Of a stretch of 64,000 nt of DNA, positions 1 through 8,506 are shown in pieces. The stretch spans positions 1-64,000 of the forward strand of contig CALCNX010000032.1 in the NCBI GenBank assembly GCA_937899715.1, read 5' to 3'. Within the stretch, counting starts at the first letter, position 1; each line of letters begins with the position of its first letter. The position numbers and the translations under genes are program-made. Origin of the DNA: an uncultured bacterium (GTDB lineage: Bacteria; Bacteroidota; Ignavibacteria; Kapaibacteriales; UBA4661). Below the pieces are notes generated by a model. That model did not search any database, was not told where the DNA came from, and was given only the letters and a program-made list of their open reading frames with translations.

Positions 1-74
1 ATATGAGCAAAAAGCTCCCGAAGGTACAAGAATTGGCGCGTACCAAAGCTATGCTCAAGCGTAACTTCAGTTAA
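1..74 (+). CDS. C-terminal tail of an unidentified protein (partial)
   Basis: The third frame is open from the window edge to a TAA at 72-74 and encodes a basic tail ending in Arg-Asn-Phe-Ser. The ATG at 3-5 could be internal, so these 23 residues are best read as the end of a gene that starts before the window. Nothing in this stretch identifies a family. A terminator hairpin follows about 60 bases later, which supports a real gene end here. Confidence 0.45.
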   Translation, partial: MSKKLPKVQELARTKAMLKRNFS

Positions 75-132
75 TAAGTGCCACAGTTGTTAATAAAGTT
101 AATTTGTGACCTTTCCTTCTTTCATAAAAAAG

Positions 133-170
133 AAAAAGAGAAGCCGATTATGACTTCTCTTTTTACTTTT
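133..170. terminator. Bidirectional rho-independent terminator
   Basis: An 11-base inverted repeat (AAAAAGAGAAG / CTTCTCTTTTT) is bordered by A-rich sequence on the left and T-rich sequence on the right. It could therefore stop the plus-strand gene ending at 74 and the minus-strand tRNA transcript. I see nothing else between 171 and 275. Confidence 0.7.
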
Positions 171-275
171 AGACTATGATTCTTAAGCCTTAAAATTGCC
201 CCCTAAACTGCTCTCTTTAAGAGAAGATTGTCGGTTTAAGTCATTGTAAGTATTGCACTTATACAAGATACTTTG

Positions 276-348
<73 letters not shown>

Positions 349-363
349 GTCTTGAATAAAATG

Positions 364-394
364 TAAATTTACTGCTTTTAGTCGTAGCATCCAA
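364..394 (-). promoter_or_regulatory. Promoter of the initiator tRNA
   Basis: On the minus strand, TTG (392-394) is followed by exactly 20 bases and then TAAATTTA (364-371). This matches the Bacteroidota primary-sigma pattern TTG-N20-TAnnTTTG. The start site would fall near 357, about ten bases before the mature tRNA 5' end. Confidence 0.65.
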
Positions 395-472
395 ATTATT
401 TCTTTAGATTGTAGTAAGTACGTGCCGGAAAGCCTGTGCTGTCTTGCCTTTCGCCCCTAGCGAAACTCTCAG

Positions 473-503
473 TTGGATGTTCCCCGAATTTCTGGTAATT
501 TTG
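473..503 (+). promoter_or_regulatory. Promoter of the aldehyde dehydrogenase gene
   Basis: TTG at 473-475, a 20-base spacer and TAATTTTG at 496-503 match TTG-N20-TAnnTTTG exactly. Transcription would start near 510, leaving a leader of about 40 bases. Because it lies inside the longer open frame beginning at 444, it supports translation starting at 552. Confidence 0.65.
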
Positions 504-551
504 TACCAAATCTATAGTGTCCATGTTTTCCTCACTTTTTGGTACTTTTTT

Positions 552-2105
552 ATGAGCCGTCCGCCGTATAAACCCGAAGAATATTTGAATTTTGCTGACC
601 CCGCTATTGCTGCCCAGCAGAAAGCCGCACTTGATAAGGTTCGCGCTCAGTTTGGGAAGGAATACCCGAACTTTATTGGTGGCAAAGAAGTCGTTACCGC
701 ACAAAAACTGACTTCGCTGAACCCATCGAATCTCAGCGAGACAATCGGTACGTTCCAACTTTCCTCCAAAGCAGAAGCAGACGAGGCGCTCAATGCAGCA
801 TGGAAGGCGTTTGAATCATGGAAAAATGTTCCGGCTGCGGAGCGTGCTGAATATCTCTTCAAAGCAGCCGATGTAATTCGCAAGCGTCGTCTTGAAATCA
901 ACGCATGGATGATTTCCGAAGCCGGAAAAAACTTTTTGGAAGCTGACGCAGACACGTGCGAAGGAATTGACTTTTTGGAGTTTTACGGACGTGAGGCACT
1001 ACGCTACGCCCAAAAGCAGCCATTAACCGCCATTGAAGGCGAAGATAATTCGTATTTTTATGTTCCGCTTGGTGCGGGCTTCGTGGTTACGCCGTGGAAT
1101 TTCCCGTTTGCAATTTTGGTTGGAACCGCCGCCGCGCCTATTGTGGCGGGTAATACCGTTGTACTCAAGCCGGCTGCTGAAACGCCCATGATGGGCTGGC
1201 TCTTTGCGGACATTATGCGCGAAGTCGGCTTGCCATCGGGTGTGCTGAATTTCCTTTCTGCCGACCCGCTCGAAGTTGGTGATTTCCTTGTTCAGCACCC
1301 TAGAACTCGCTTCATCACCTTCACCGGCTCCATGCAAATCGGTCTTCGTATCAATGAACTTGCCGCAAAAGCGCAGCCGGGACAACTCTGGATGAAACGC
1401 GTCGTCGCCGAAATGGGCGGCAAAGATGCGACCATCGTTGCTGATGATGCCGATATTGATGCTGCGGTGAAGGGCACGGTCGCTGCGGCGTTTGGTTTCC
1501 AAGGGCAAAAATGCTCGGCGTGTTCGCGTGTGATTGTGGATGAAAAAATCCACGCAGAATTTGTCGAAAAACTCGTGGCTGCCACAAAGGCGCTCGCCAT
1601 CGGCGATGCAAAAGATAATGCGATTGCCGGACCAGTCTGTTCGCTCAAGTCCGAGACTAAAATTTTGGAGTATATCGAAATCGGTAAAGGCGAAGGCAAA
1701 TTGCTTACTGGCGGTAAGAAAGTAGCGGATTTGAACGGTTACTATATTGAACCAACAATTTTTGACGACGTGCAGCCCACAGCCCGCCTTGCACAGGAGG
1801 AAATTTTTGGTCCTGTGCTGGCAATCATCAAAGCCAAAAACTACGACCATGCGCTTGAGATTGCGAATGGAACAAAGTTTGGCTTGACCGGTGCAGTCTT
1901 CAGCAAAAGTGAAGAGCGATTGGAACGCGCTCGCAATGAGTTTTTTGTGGGTAATTTGTACCTGAACCGCAAGTGTACAGGTGCTCTTGTGGATGTGCAT
2001 CCCTTCGGTGGCTTTAATATGAGTGGTACAGATTCCAAAGCTGGAAGCCGTGATTATATGCTGCTCTTCATGCAAGGGAAAAGCGTAACGAAGAAGATAG
2101 CATAA
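552..2105 (+). CDS. pruA: L-glutamate gamma-semialdehyde dehydrogenase (RocA/PruA type)
   Basis: This 517-residue aldehyde dehydrogenase oxidises pyrroline-5-carboxylate/glutamate semialdehyde to glutamate with NAD+, the second step of proline and arginine catabolism in the cytoplasm. The catalytic cysteine is C321 in FQGQKCSACS, the form typical of this subfamily, and the general-base Glu lies in EMGGKD. The cofactor segment VTPWNFPFAI and the length also match stand-alone P5C dehydrogenases. I chose the ATG at 552 because an exact promoter match lies at 473-503, inside the upstream in-frame extension to 444. No Shine-Dalgarno sequence is visible. No proline dehydrogenase gene is adjacent. 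A strong terminator follows. Confidence 0.9.
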   Translation: MSRPPYKPEEYLNFADPAIAAQQKAALDKVRAQFGKEYPNFIGGKEVVTAQKLTSLNPSNLSETIGTFQLSSKAEADEALNAAWKAFESWKNVPAAERAEYLFKAADVIRKRRLEINAWMISEAGKNFLEADADTCEGIDFLEFYGREALRYAQKQPLTAIEGEDNSYFYVPLGAGFVVTPWNFPFAILVGTAAAPIVAGNTVVLKPAAETPMMGWLFADIMREVGLPSGVLNFLSADPLEVGDFLVQHPRTRFITFTGSMQIGLRINELAAKAQPGQLWMKRVVAEMGGKDATIVADDADIDAAVKGTVAAAFGFQGQKCSACSRVIVDEKIHAEFVEKLVAATKALAIGDAKDNAIAGPVCSLKSETKILEYIEIGKGEGKLLTGGKKVADLNGYYIEPTIFDDVQPTARLAQEEIFGPVLAIIKAKNYDHALEIANGTKFGLTGAVFSKSEERLERARNEFFVGNLYLNRKCTGALVDVHPFGGFNMSGTDSKAGSRDYMLLFMQGKSVTKKIA

Positions 2106-2128
2106 ACGATTATCTGGATTTCTGTTAG

Positions 2129-2168
2129 AACGTGTAGCTCGCTGTGAAGGCGGGCTACACGTTTTTTT
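2129..2168 (+). terminator. Rho-independent terminator after the dehydrogenase gene
   Basis: The stem AACGTGTAGC-CGC / GCG-GCTACACGTT is followed by a run of seven T. Confidence 0.85.
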
Positions 2169-2241
2169 ATGAGTGTTTATGAATTTTTGATGAATCTGCT
2201 ATGAAGAAATCGGATGTTGTGTCCAGATAATATACCGAGCA

Positions 2242-2271
2242 TTGACTTTGAAGCGTAAAGTTTGTATATTC
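2242..2271 (+). promoter_or_regulatory. Probable leuA promoter
   Basis: TTGACT (2242-2247), a 17-base spacer and TATATTC (2265-2271) fit the TTG-N20-TA pattern seen elsewhere in the window. The predicted leader is about 140 bases and contains a bulged hairpin between about 2308 and 2340 (ACCATT pairs with AATGGT, outer CGATT with AATCG). I see no short leader peptide rich in leucine codons. Confidence 0.5.
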
Positions 2272-2417
2272 TTTTTGGTAACTATTGTGTGAGCACTCAA
2301 CCTTTCGATTTCCAAACCATTGAGGAATGGTAATCGGAACACAATACGAATCTATATCGCATAACGAAACTCAGAGAACGTTATGCCGTTTATTTTTCAC
2401 AGTTTAGAGAGTTGTGT

Positions 2418-4064
2418 ATGAACATTTTCCCGAATGACGTCAATGCCGACGACAAGGTGTTGATATTTGATACTACGCTCCGTGATGGCGAACAATCGCC
2501 CGGAGCTTCGATGACGAGCGTTGAAAAACTCGAAATTGCCCGCCAGTTAGCGGTGTTGGGAGTGGATGTAATCGAAGCCGGCTTTCCGGCTGCTTCGCCG
2601 GATGACCTAGAAGCTGTACGCCGTATTGCTATTGAAGTTGGTAATCCTGCTCCGGGTGAGCAGATTACCATGCACACGCCTGTTATTGCGGGCTTGGCAC
2701 GAGCAACGAAGGGTGATATTGACAAGTGCTGGCAGGCAGTTCGCCATGCAGCAAAGCCACGTATTCATACGTTTCTAGCCACAAGTGATATTCACTTGCA
2801 ATACAAACTGATGATGACCCGCGAGCAGGTTGTCGCAAAAGTGAGCGAAATGGTCAGTTATGCCGTGCAGCACTTTACCAATGCAGGAATCAAGCCGGAT
2901 GTGGAGTTTTCGCCTGAAGATGCCGGACGTTCGGACAAAGAATTTTTGGTTCACGTCCTGAAAGCTGCTATTGAAGCAGGTGCTACGACACTGAACATCC
3001 CTGATACAGTCGGGTACTGCACTCCCGAAGAGTACGGTTTTCTTATCGCTTATCTCCGCGAAGAAACGCCCGGCGCGAAAAATGTTGTTTTCTCCACGCA
3101 TTGCCACAATGATTTAGGCTTGGCGACCGCCAACACGCTTGCTGGCGTTCGCAATGGCGCACGGCAGGTGGAAGTGACCATTAACGGAATCGGGGAGCGT
3201 GCCGGAAATACCTCGCTGGAAGAAGTCGTCATGGCTATTCAGACACGCTCTGCACAATATGGTGTGTTTACGGGCGTGAATACACAGCACATTGCTCGTA
3301 CCTCGCAAATGGTTTCTCACTATACCGGTTTGAATATCCAATTTAATAAAGCTATTGTCGGCGCGAATGCTTTTGCGCACGAAGCCGGTATTCACCAAGA
3401 CGGTATGCTCAAAAACTGGCAAACCTACGAAATTATGAAGCCCGAAACAGTCGGCTGGACGGCTTCCCGTCTGGTCTTGGGCAAACATTCCGGTCGTCAT
3501 GCGTTCAAAATGCGATTGAAAGAAATGGGCTATCCGCTTCACGATGAGGAGTTGGACAAGGCATTTGCCCGCTTCAAGCAGCTCGCCGACAAAAAGAAAA
3601 CCATTACTGATGCGGACTTGGAGGCTATTGTTTCCGATGAACTCTATCAACCACGCGAATTCTTCACGCTGGAAGATATGCAGGTGATTTGTGGTAAAAC
3701 AGGTATGCCGACGGCAACCGTCTGTCTGCGCGATGTAGCGGGACGCAAAACTATGGTGGCTGCACTTGGCTCCGGTCCTATTGATGCGGCATTCAAGGCA
3801 ATTGACGATATTGTCAAAACGCCGTGCAATCTGCTAGAATTCGCCGTTCATGCTATCACTGAGGGCATGGACGCTTTGGGCGAAGTGACGGTGCGGCTTG
3901 AGACGCTGGACGAAAATCCACGTACCTTCGGCGGACATGGCGCAGACTTAGATATTATCGTTGCTTCTGCAAAGGCGTATCTATCTGCCATCAATCGTAT
4001 GCTTGCCGCACAAGGTACAAACAAACAAGATACCACTTCTACGCTGGAACTGAAATCTGCCTAG
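2418..4064 (+). CDS. leuA: 2-isopropylmalate synthase
   Basis: This enzyme condenses acetyl-CoA with 2-oxoisovalerate, the first committed step of leucine synthesis. The 548 residues begin with the HMGL-like signature FDTTLRDGEQSPGAS (about 17-31), and H228 and H230 of HCHND supply metal ligands of the TIM barrel. The second signature NGIGERAGN follows. The C-terminal ~140 residues resemble the LeuA regulatory domain that binds leucine, so feedback inhibition is expected. The ATG at 2418 places the catalytic signature close to the N-terminus as in other LeuA proteins; a TTG six bases earlier is less likely. The rest of the leu operon is not here. Related citramalate or homocitrate synthases are the alternative, but length and motifs favour LeuA. 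Confidence 0.9.
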   Translation: MNIFPNDVNADDKVLIFDTTLRDGEQSPGASMTSVEKLEIARQLAVLGVDVIEAGFPAASPDDLEAVRRIAIEVGNPAPGEQITMHTPVIAGLARATKGDIDKCWQAVRHAAKPRIHTFLATSDIHLQYKLMMTREQVVAKVSEMVSYAVQHFTNAGIKPDVEFSPEDAGRSDKEFLVHVLKAAIEAGATTLNIPDTVGYCTPEEYGFLIAYLREETPGAKNVVFSTHCHNDLGLATANTLAGVRNGARQVEVTINGIGERAGNTSLEEVVMAIQTRSAQYGVFTGVNTQHIARTSQMVSHYTGLNIQFNKAIVGANAFAHEAGIHQDGMLKNWQTYEIMKPETVGWTASRLVLGKHSGRHAFKMRLKEMGYPLHDEELDKAFARFKQLADKKKTITDADLEAIVSDELYQPREFFTLEDMQVICGKTGMPTATVCLRDVAGRKTMVAALGSGPIDAAFKAIDDIVKTPCNLLEFAVHAITEGMDALGEVTVRLETLDENPRTFGGHGADLDIIVASAKAYLSAINRMLAAQGTNKQDTTSTLELKSA

Positions 4065-4091
4065 AGTTGATGAAATTTACTTTCGCATTGT

Positions 4092-4131
4092 TACCGTGAG
4101 CCGCCTTGTCATTTACAGGCTGGCTCACGGT
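4092..4131 (+). terminator. Hairpin after leuA, probable terminator
   Basis: The inverted repeat ACCGTGAGCC / GGCTCACGGT is followed by ATTCTT, a weak T-tract. In the remaining intergenic stretch up to 4525 I see no convincing gene or regulatory element. Confidence 0.5.
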
Positions 4132-4525
4132 ATTCTTACCATCTGTGAATCTCTTGTTTGGCACCCCTACGTCAGATTGTTGCTGCTGTCTTTATCACAA
4201 ATCTGATTGTTGTTGTCATTTTTAGCGTTGTTCGATTGTTATTTTAATTGGTTGAAAAAGCACGAAGACTCAAGAGAAATTATACAGAGAGAACCGAGAA
4301 TCATCACCTGTGAGTTGTTACCCCTGAACATTCGCTACCTTGTCGGCATCGTTATCGCGCTGTACTGTTTTGTGTTTGCAGTCCTAATCTCTGCGCCCAT
4401 TTTTGACGCTTATCCGAATCCGTGTTTCCAATGCGGCTTCGACAGGCATTTCAATCCATTGTGTGTTTTACCCATTTTTTGGTGGCAGTTTTCCCATGAC
4501 TCTACCAAACCGTTCAGGAGTTTAT

Positions 4526-7006
4526 ATGGCATACTCTCGACGCGATTCCTTTCGCGCCGTATGGCAACGCATCGTTGCAATCATAGCGGTCGTCATTTTT
4601 CTGACATCATCGGCAGTACATATCTTGGCACAGCCGAAAAAGGTGGTCTTGCAAGCCTTTTGGTGGAATTGCAAGAATAACAATTACAATAACGGTTGGT
4701 GGAATTATCTGGCAGACTTGGCACCACGATTGAAAGGAATGGGTATTGATGCTATATGGATACCGTCGGCTCCGAAGGGTGCTAATGCCGGTACAGATGC
4801 ACAAGGATTTATTTATGAAATGGGATACAGCATCTTTGACCACTACGACCTTGGAGACAAATATCAACGCGGCACACTCAAAACGCGCTTTGGCACAAAA
4901 GACGAATACTTGCGTATGATTGCCGTGATGCACGCCAACGGTGTTGAAGTCATTCAAGATGTTGTATTGAACCATATGGACGGGGCAGGCTCTTCAAATG
5001 GAGCAGGTGGACAAGACCCGTATGCTCTTGCCAACTACAATGACGGCAAAACGTCGGGGTATAAAAACTTCCGCTATGTCAGCTATGCAACACCCGCTAC
5101 GGACGAAACGGCAAATAATTATACCTCGCGCTCCGGGCGTTGGCTCAAAAACTGGGAAAATTTTTATCCGAACCAGTTCAATAACCAAGTCAATACGAAT
5201 GATATTAATACCGTCATGTTTGGTCCGGATATCAGTTATGAGAATAATGCCTACGGAACAAGCTCTAATGCGCTTTACAATCCTGCTCAAGCCTCGAACT
5301 ATATGTATGACGGCGCTCGTGCTTGGGCTGTCTGGCTCAAAAAGCAAGCCGGTTTCGATGGCGTACGTTTGGATGCCGTGAAACACTTCCCGACGTGGCT
5401 TACGGATGCCGTTTTGAACGATTTGCAGAACAATGCAGGTTGGGCAAGCGGAACATCCAATATGTTTGCTGTGGGTGAGTTTGTCGGCGGTGCAGGTCAA
5501 CTTGATACGTGGTGTGCTAATGTCAATAACCGCTCAGGTACGTTTGATTTTAGCTTCCGAGGTGCTATCTACGGCATGGTATCCGGCGGTGGCGGTTATT
5601 ACATGGCTGACATCAAAAATGCACAACAGACAAATCGTGCTCGCACGGTTCCGTTTGTAAACAATCACGATACCTTCCGCCCCCAAGTGGATGCTAACGG
5701 CAACTATACCGGCTGGAACACCAGTGAAGAACTTGCCGCGCACATTGACCCCTTCGACCCGCGTATAGCAGCAGCGTATGCGATGCTTTGTGCTGTGGAC
5801 GGTTCGCCGCAGATTTTCTTTGAAGATCTCTTCAATGTCGGCGGCACGAGTAAGCGTTATGTCCATCAGCCCACAAGCACGACCGATTTGCCTGTGCGTG
5901 ACGATATTGCCAACATCATTCGGTGCTTCAAAAAATTTGACTTCCAGTCTGCGACCTACAAAGTCCGCAGCGCGAGCAACGGCGAATTTTTTGTTCAAGG
6001 AAACAATGGCGATGCACTTGTAATTGAGCGCAGCGCTAAGGCAATCATTGCTGCTTCCGATTCGTATGCTACCGAGCAGCAAGTCTGGGTAAACAGCGAT
6101 TTTCCCGCAGGAACGGTTCTGAAAGACTACGGCGGAAGCTATGCGGGATTCACAACGACCGTGCAAGGTGACCAGCGTGTTCTCATCAAAATTCCACCGT
6201 GCAATGGCTCGCTCACGCGCCGCGGATACTCCATCTGGGCACCGACCAGTCAGCAAGCAAACTTTGATGCGGCATTTGCTCCGGCAGTCCGCACCACCAC
6301 TCAAGAGTGGGATATGTCCAACGACTTGGGCGACAGCCATGCGAGTTCTCTCAAACAAGGGGGCGCTCTTCCGGCGAATTCTACATCGCCACGCACCGTT
6401 GGGCGGATCTACACTCAGGGTGGACAGAGTATCACGCTCAACACCTATCCGACCGATTTGACGCAGAGTTTGACGGTGTATATCAATAACAGCGTTGGTA
6501 CGCAAGTATCCAGTAAAAATGGTACGGGTAATCAAACGCTTACTTATACCCCTACAAACTCAGGTTGGTACACTATCCGTATTAAAAATGCGGGAACGAC
6601 CAGTCCCGCACAACGAGTATTTGTGAAAGCTACCTATACAAGCGTTCAGACGGCTTCCACAGGCAGCAATCCGCCGCCTGCACCGGATGCACCGCCGCAA
6701 AATGAGGACTTTATTATTGCCCAAGAGGCAAGCGTGGAGAACTTCATGACGACCTTTAGCGGCATCACGCCTAATCCTGTAATGAACACTGCATTGGTGA
6801 ATTTTTCGATTGGCAATGATATGCCCGTCAAAATCACGATGCTGAACACGATGGGACAAGTCGTCATGACAATCACCGACACGCAGCTTTCTGCGGGCGA
6901 GTACGCACTACCAATAGATGCAAGCGCTCTGGCTTCGGGCGTGTATGTGGTTCATATTCAACTCCCCGACCGCCGTTTTGTTCAAAAAATGGTTGTTGCG
7001 CGGTAG
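4526..7006 (+). CDS. Secreted GH13 alpha-amylase with T9SS C-terminal sorting domain
   Basis: This extracellular enzyme is predicted to hydrolyse alpha-1,4-glucans. The four GH13 regions are present: DVVLNH (145-150), GVRLDAVKH with nucleophile D283, acid/base E318 in VGEF, and D382 in VNNHD. A signal peptide of about 36 residues ends in Ala-Gln. The last ~80 residues (PNPVMNTALVNF ... SGVYVVHIQL ... KMVVAR) form a T9SS type-A sorting domain, so export across the outer membrane and cell-surface attachment or release are inferred. Residues ~530-740 contain beta-rich accessory regions, including a pre-peptidase-like segment. The ATG at 4526 has AGGAG five bases upstream and leads directly into the signal peptide, so the in-frame ATG at 4403 is rejected. 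Substrate range is not evident. Confidence 0.9.
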   Translation: MAYSRRDSFRAVWQRIVAIIAVVIFLTSSAVHILAQPKKVVLQAFWWNCKNNNYNNGWWNYLADLAPRLKGMGIDAIWIPSAPKGANAGTDAQGFIYEMGYSIFDHYDLGDKYQRGTLKTRFGTKDEYLRMIAVMHANGVEVIQDVVLNHMDGAGSSNGAGGQDPYALANYNDGKTSGYKNFRYVSYATPATDETANNYTSRSGRWLKNWENFYPNQFNNQVNTNDINTVMFGPDISYENNAYGTSSNALYNPAQASNYMYDGARAWAVWLKKQAGFDGVRLDAVKHFPTWLTDAVLNDLQNNAGWASGTSNMFAVGEFVGGAGQLDTWCANVNNRSGTFDFSFRGAIYGMVSGGGGYYMADIKNAQQTNRARTVPFVNNHDTFRPQVDANGNYTGWNTSEELAAHIDPFDPRIAAAYAMLCAVDGSPQIFFEDLFNVGGTSKRYVHQPTSTTDLPVRDDIANIIRCFKKFDFQSATYKVRSASNGEFFVQGNNGDALVIERSAKAIIAASDSYATEQQVWVNSDFPAGTVLKDYGGSYAGFTTTVQGDQRVLIKIPPCNGSLTRRGYSIWAPTSQQANFDAAFAPAVRTTTQEWDMSNDLGDSHASSLKQGGALPANSTSPRTVGRIYTQGGQSITLNTYPTDLTQSLTVYINNSVGTQVSSKNGTGNQTLTYTPTNSGWYTIRIKNAGTTSPAQRVFVKATYTSVQTASTGSNPPPAPDAPPQNEDFIIAQEASVENFMTTFSGITPNPVMNTALVNFSIGNDMPVKITMLNTMGQVVMTITDTQLSAGEYALPIDASALASGVYVVHIQLPDRRFVQKMVVAR

Positions 7007-7024
7007 GAATGGGCAAGTATTTTT

Positions 7025-7066
7025 CTCCCCGATGCGCCGTTTGAAGCGGCGTATCGGGGATTTTTA
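7025..7066 (+). terminator. Rho-independent terminator after the amylase gene
   Basis: The stem CCCCGATGCGCCG / GCGGCGTATCGGGG is followed by ATTTTT. Confidence 0.85.
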
Positions 7067-7157
7067 TTGAGGTGGCTATCATTTTAATGCAAAAATCAGT
7101 ATCTTCTTGTTTCTATGTGCTTCTTATTGGCAAATTGTCGAACATTTCTCAAGACTA

Positions 7158-8423
7158 ATGACCTCTACCTCTACAATCTTCATTCCACGCCTCGAAGCCA
7201 TCAAAGCCGCCGAACTTGCTGTGCGTGGCGTGGCGCGGCAAACCCCGCTTGAGCAAAACGCGAATCTCTCGGAAGAGTTTGGCGCAAATATCTTTTTGAA
7301 GCGCGAAGACCTTCAAATCGTGCGCTCATACAAGATTCGCGGGGCGTACAACAAGATTTCAAGTCTTTCGCCGGACGAATTGGCGCGAGGCGTGGTCTGT
7401 GCTTCGGCAGGCAATCATGCGCAAGGTGTGGCGTTTTCGTGTCAAAAGCTGCGGATTCATGGCAAAATTTTTATGCCCGCACCAACACCGAACCAGAAGG
7501 TACGCCAAGTGAAAATGTTTGGTAAAGAGTTCGTCGAGGTGGTGCTGACGGGTGACACTTTTGACGATGCCTATAAAGAAGCCCTTCAGGACTGCACCCA
7601 AAACGGCAAAACCTTTATTCATCCCTTCGACGACCCGAAAGTGATAGAAGGACAGGCAACAGTTGGCTTGGAAATCCTTGACGATGCTGAAGAGCAAATT
7701 GACTACGTGTTTATGCCAGTCGGCGGTGGTGGCTTGTCTGCCGGCGTGTCAAGCGTCTTCGAGACGCTCAGTCCGCGCACGAAATTGATAGGCGTGGAGC
7801 CACTCGGCGCACCCGCTATGCACACATCGCTCAAAAACGGTGTGAACACAACGCTGGAGAAAATTGATAAATTTGTGGATGGAGCAGCCGTGAAGCGAGT
7901 GGGTGATTTGACACTCGCTATCTGCAAAGAATTTTTGGATGATGTTGTACTTGTGCCAGAAGGACAGGTGTGTGGAAGGATTCTGCGGCTGTACAACGAA
8001 GAGGCAATAGTGGTCGAACCAGCAGGAGCGCTTTCTATTGCGGCACTGGAGCATTACCGTGAAGAAATACGAGGTAAGAACGTAGTGTGTATTGTCAGTG
8101 GCAGCAACAACGACATCACGCGTACTGAGGAAATTAAAGAGCGCTCCATGCTCTACGAAGGACTTAAACACTACTTCATCGTCCGCTTTCCGCAACGTGC
8201 AGGAGCACTCAGAGAATTTTTGTCCGAGGTGCTGGGACCGACGGACGACATTGCCTATTTTCAGTATTCCAAGAAAACTAGCCGTGAACGGGGTCCGGCA
8301 GTGGTAGGATTGGAACTGCAACGGCGTGAGGATTTTGATTCGCTTCTGGAGCGCATGAAAGCACGCAACATCACCTATGAGTATTTGAACGACCGACCGG
8401 ATTTGTTGCAGTACGTTGTGTGA
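7158..8423 (+). CDS. ilvA: Threonine dehydratase (threonine ammonia-lyase)
   Basis: This PLP enzyme deaminates threonine to 2-oxobutyrate, the entry step of isoleucine synthesis. The Schiff-base lysine is K59 in RSYKIRGAYN. A glycine-rich phosphate loop (VGGGGLSAG) and SGSNND near the cofactor nitrogen follow. The C-terminal ~80 residues (HYFIVRFPQRAGALREFL ...) form one ACT-like regulatory domain, so this is the short single-domain form (421 residues) instead of the ~510-residue E. coli type. The ATG at 7158 is preferred over a TTG/ATG extension because homologous sequence begins only after it. It converges on the next gene across a shared terminator. Confidence 0.92.
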   Translation: MTSTSTIFIPRLEAIKAAELAVRGVARQTPLEQNANLSEEFGANIFLKREDLQIVRSYKIRGAYNKISSLSPDELARGVVCASAGNHAQGVAFSCQKLRIHGKIFMPAPTPNQKVRQVKMFGKEFVEVVLTGDTFDDAYKEALQDCTQNGKTFIHPFDDPKVIEGQATVGLEILDDAEEQIDYVFMPVGGGGLSAGVSSVFETLSPRTKLIGVEPLGAPAMHTSLKNGVNTTLEKIDKFVDGAAVKRVGDLTLAICKEFLDDVVLVPEGQVCGRILRLYNEEAIVVEPAGALSIAALEHYREEIRGKNVVCIVSGSNNDITRTEEIKERSMLYEGLKHYFIVRFPQRAGALREFLSEVLGPTDDIAYFQYSKKTSRERGPAVVGLELQRREDFDSLLERMKARNITYEYLNDRPDLLQYVV

Positions 8424-8449
8424 TGGTTGTTGAAACTGGATGAATTAAA

Positions 8450-8481
8450 AAGGGCGAGAAAGAATATTCTTTCTCGCCCTT
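8450..8481. terminator. Bidirectional terminator between convergent genes
   Basis: A perfect 16-base palindrome arm pair (AAGGGCGAGAAAGAAT / ATTCTTTCTCGCCCTT) lies between ilvA and the minus-strand fatty-acid gene. The flanking A- and T-tracts are short. Confidence 0.75.
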
Positions 8482-8506
8482 GCTGTATCTGATATTGGTC
8501 TGAAGA

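Noticed and set aside
444..551. In-frame N-terminal extension of the aldehyde dehydrogenase
   Set aside because: An exact promoter match lies inside it and family homology begins after the ATG at 552.
1023..2075. 350-codon minus-strand open frame
   Set aside because: Fully antisense to the aldehyde dehydrogenase gene; composition typical of a shadow frame.
4207..4680. 157-codon plus-strand open frame before and across the amylase start
   Set aside because: No family features and no start signal; it overlaps the well-supported amylase signal peptide region in another frame.
5534..6535. 333-codon minus-strand open frame
   Set aside because: Antisense to the amylase gene and without recognisable motifs.
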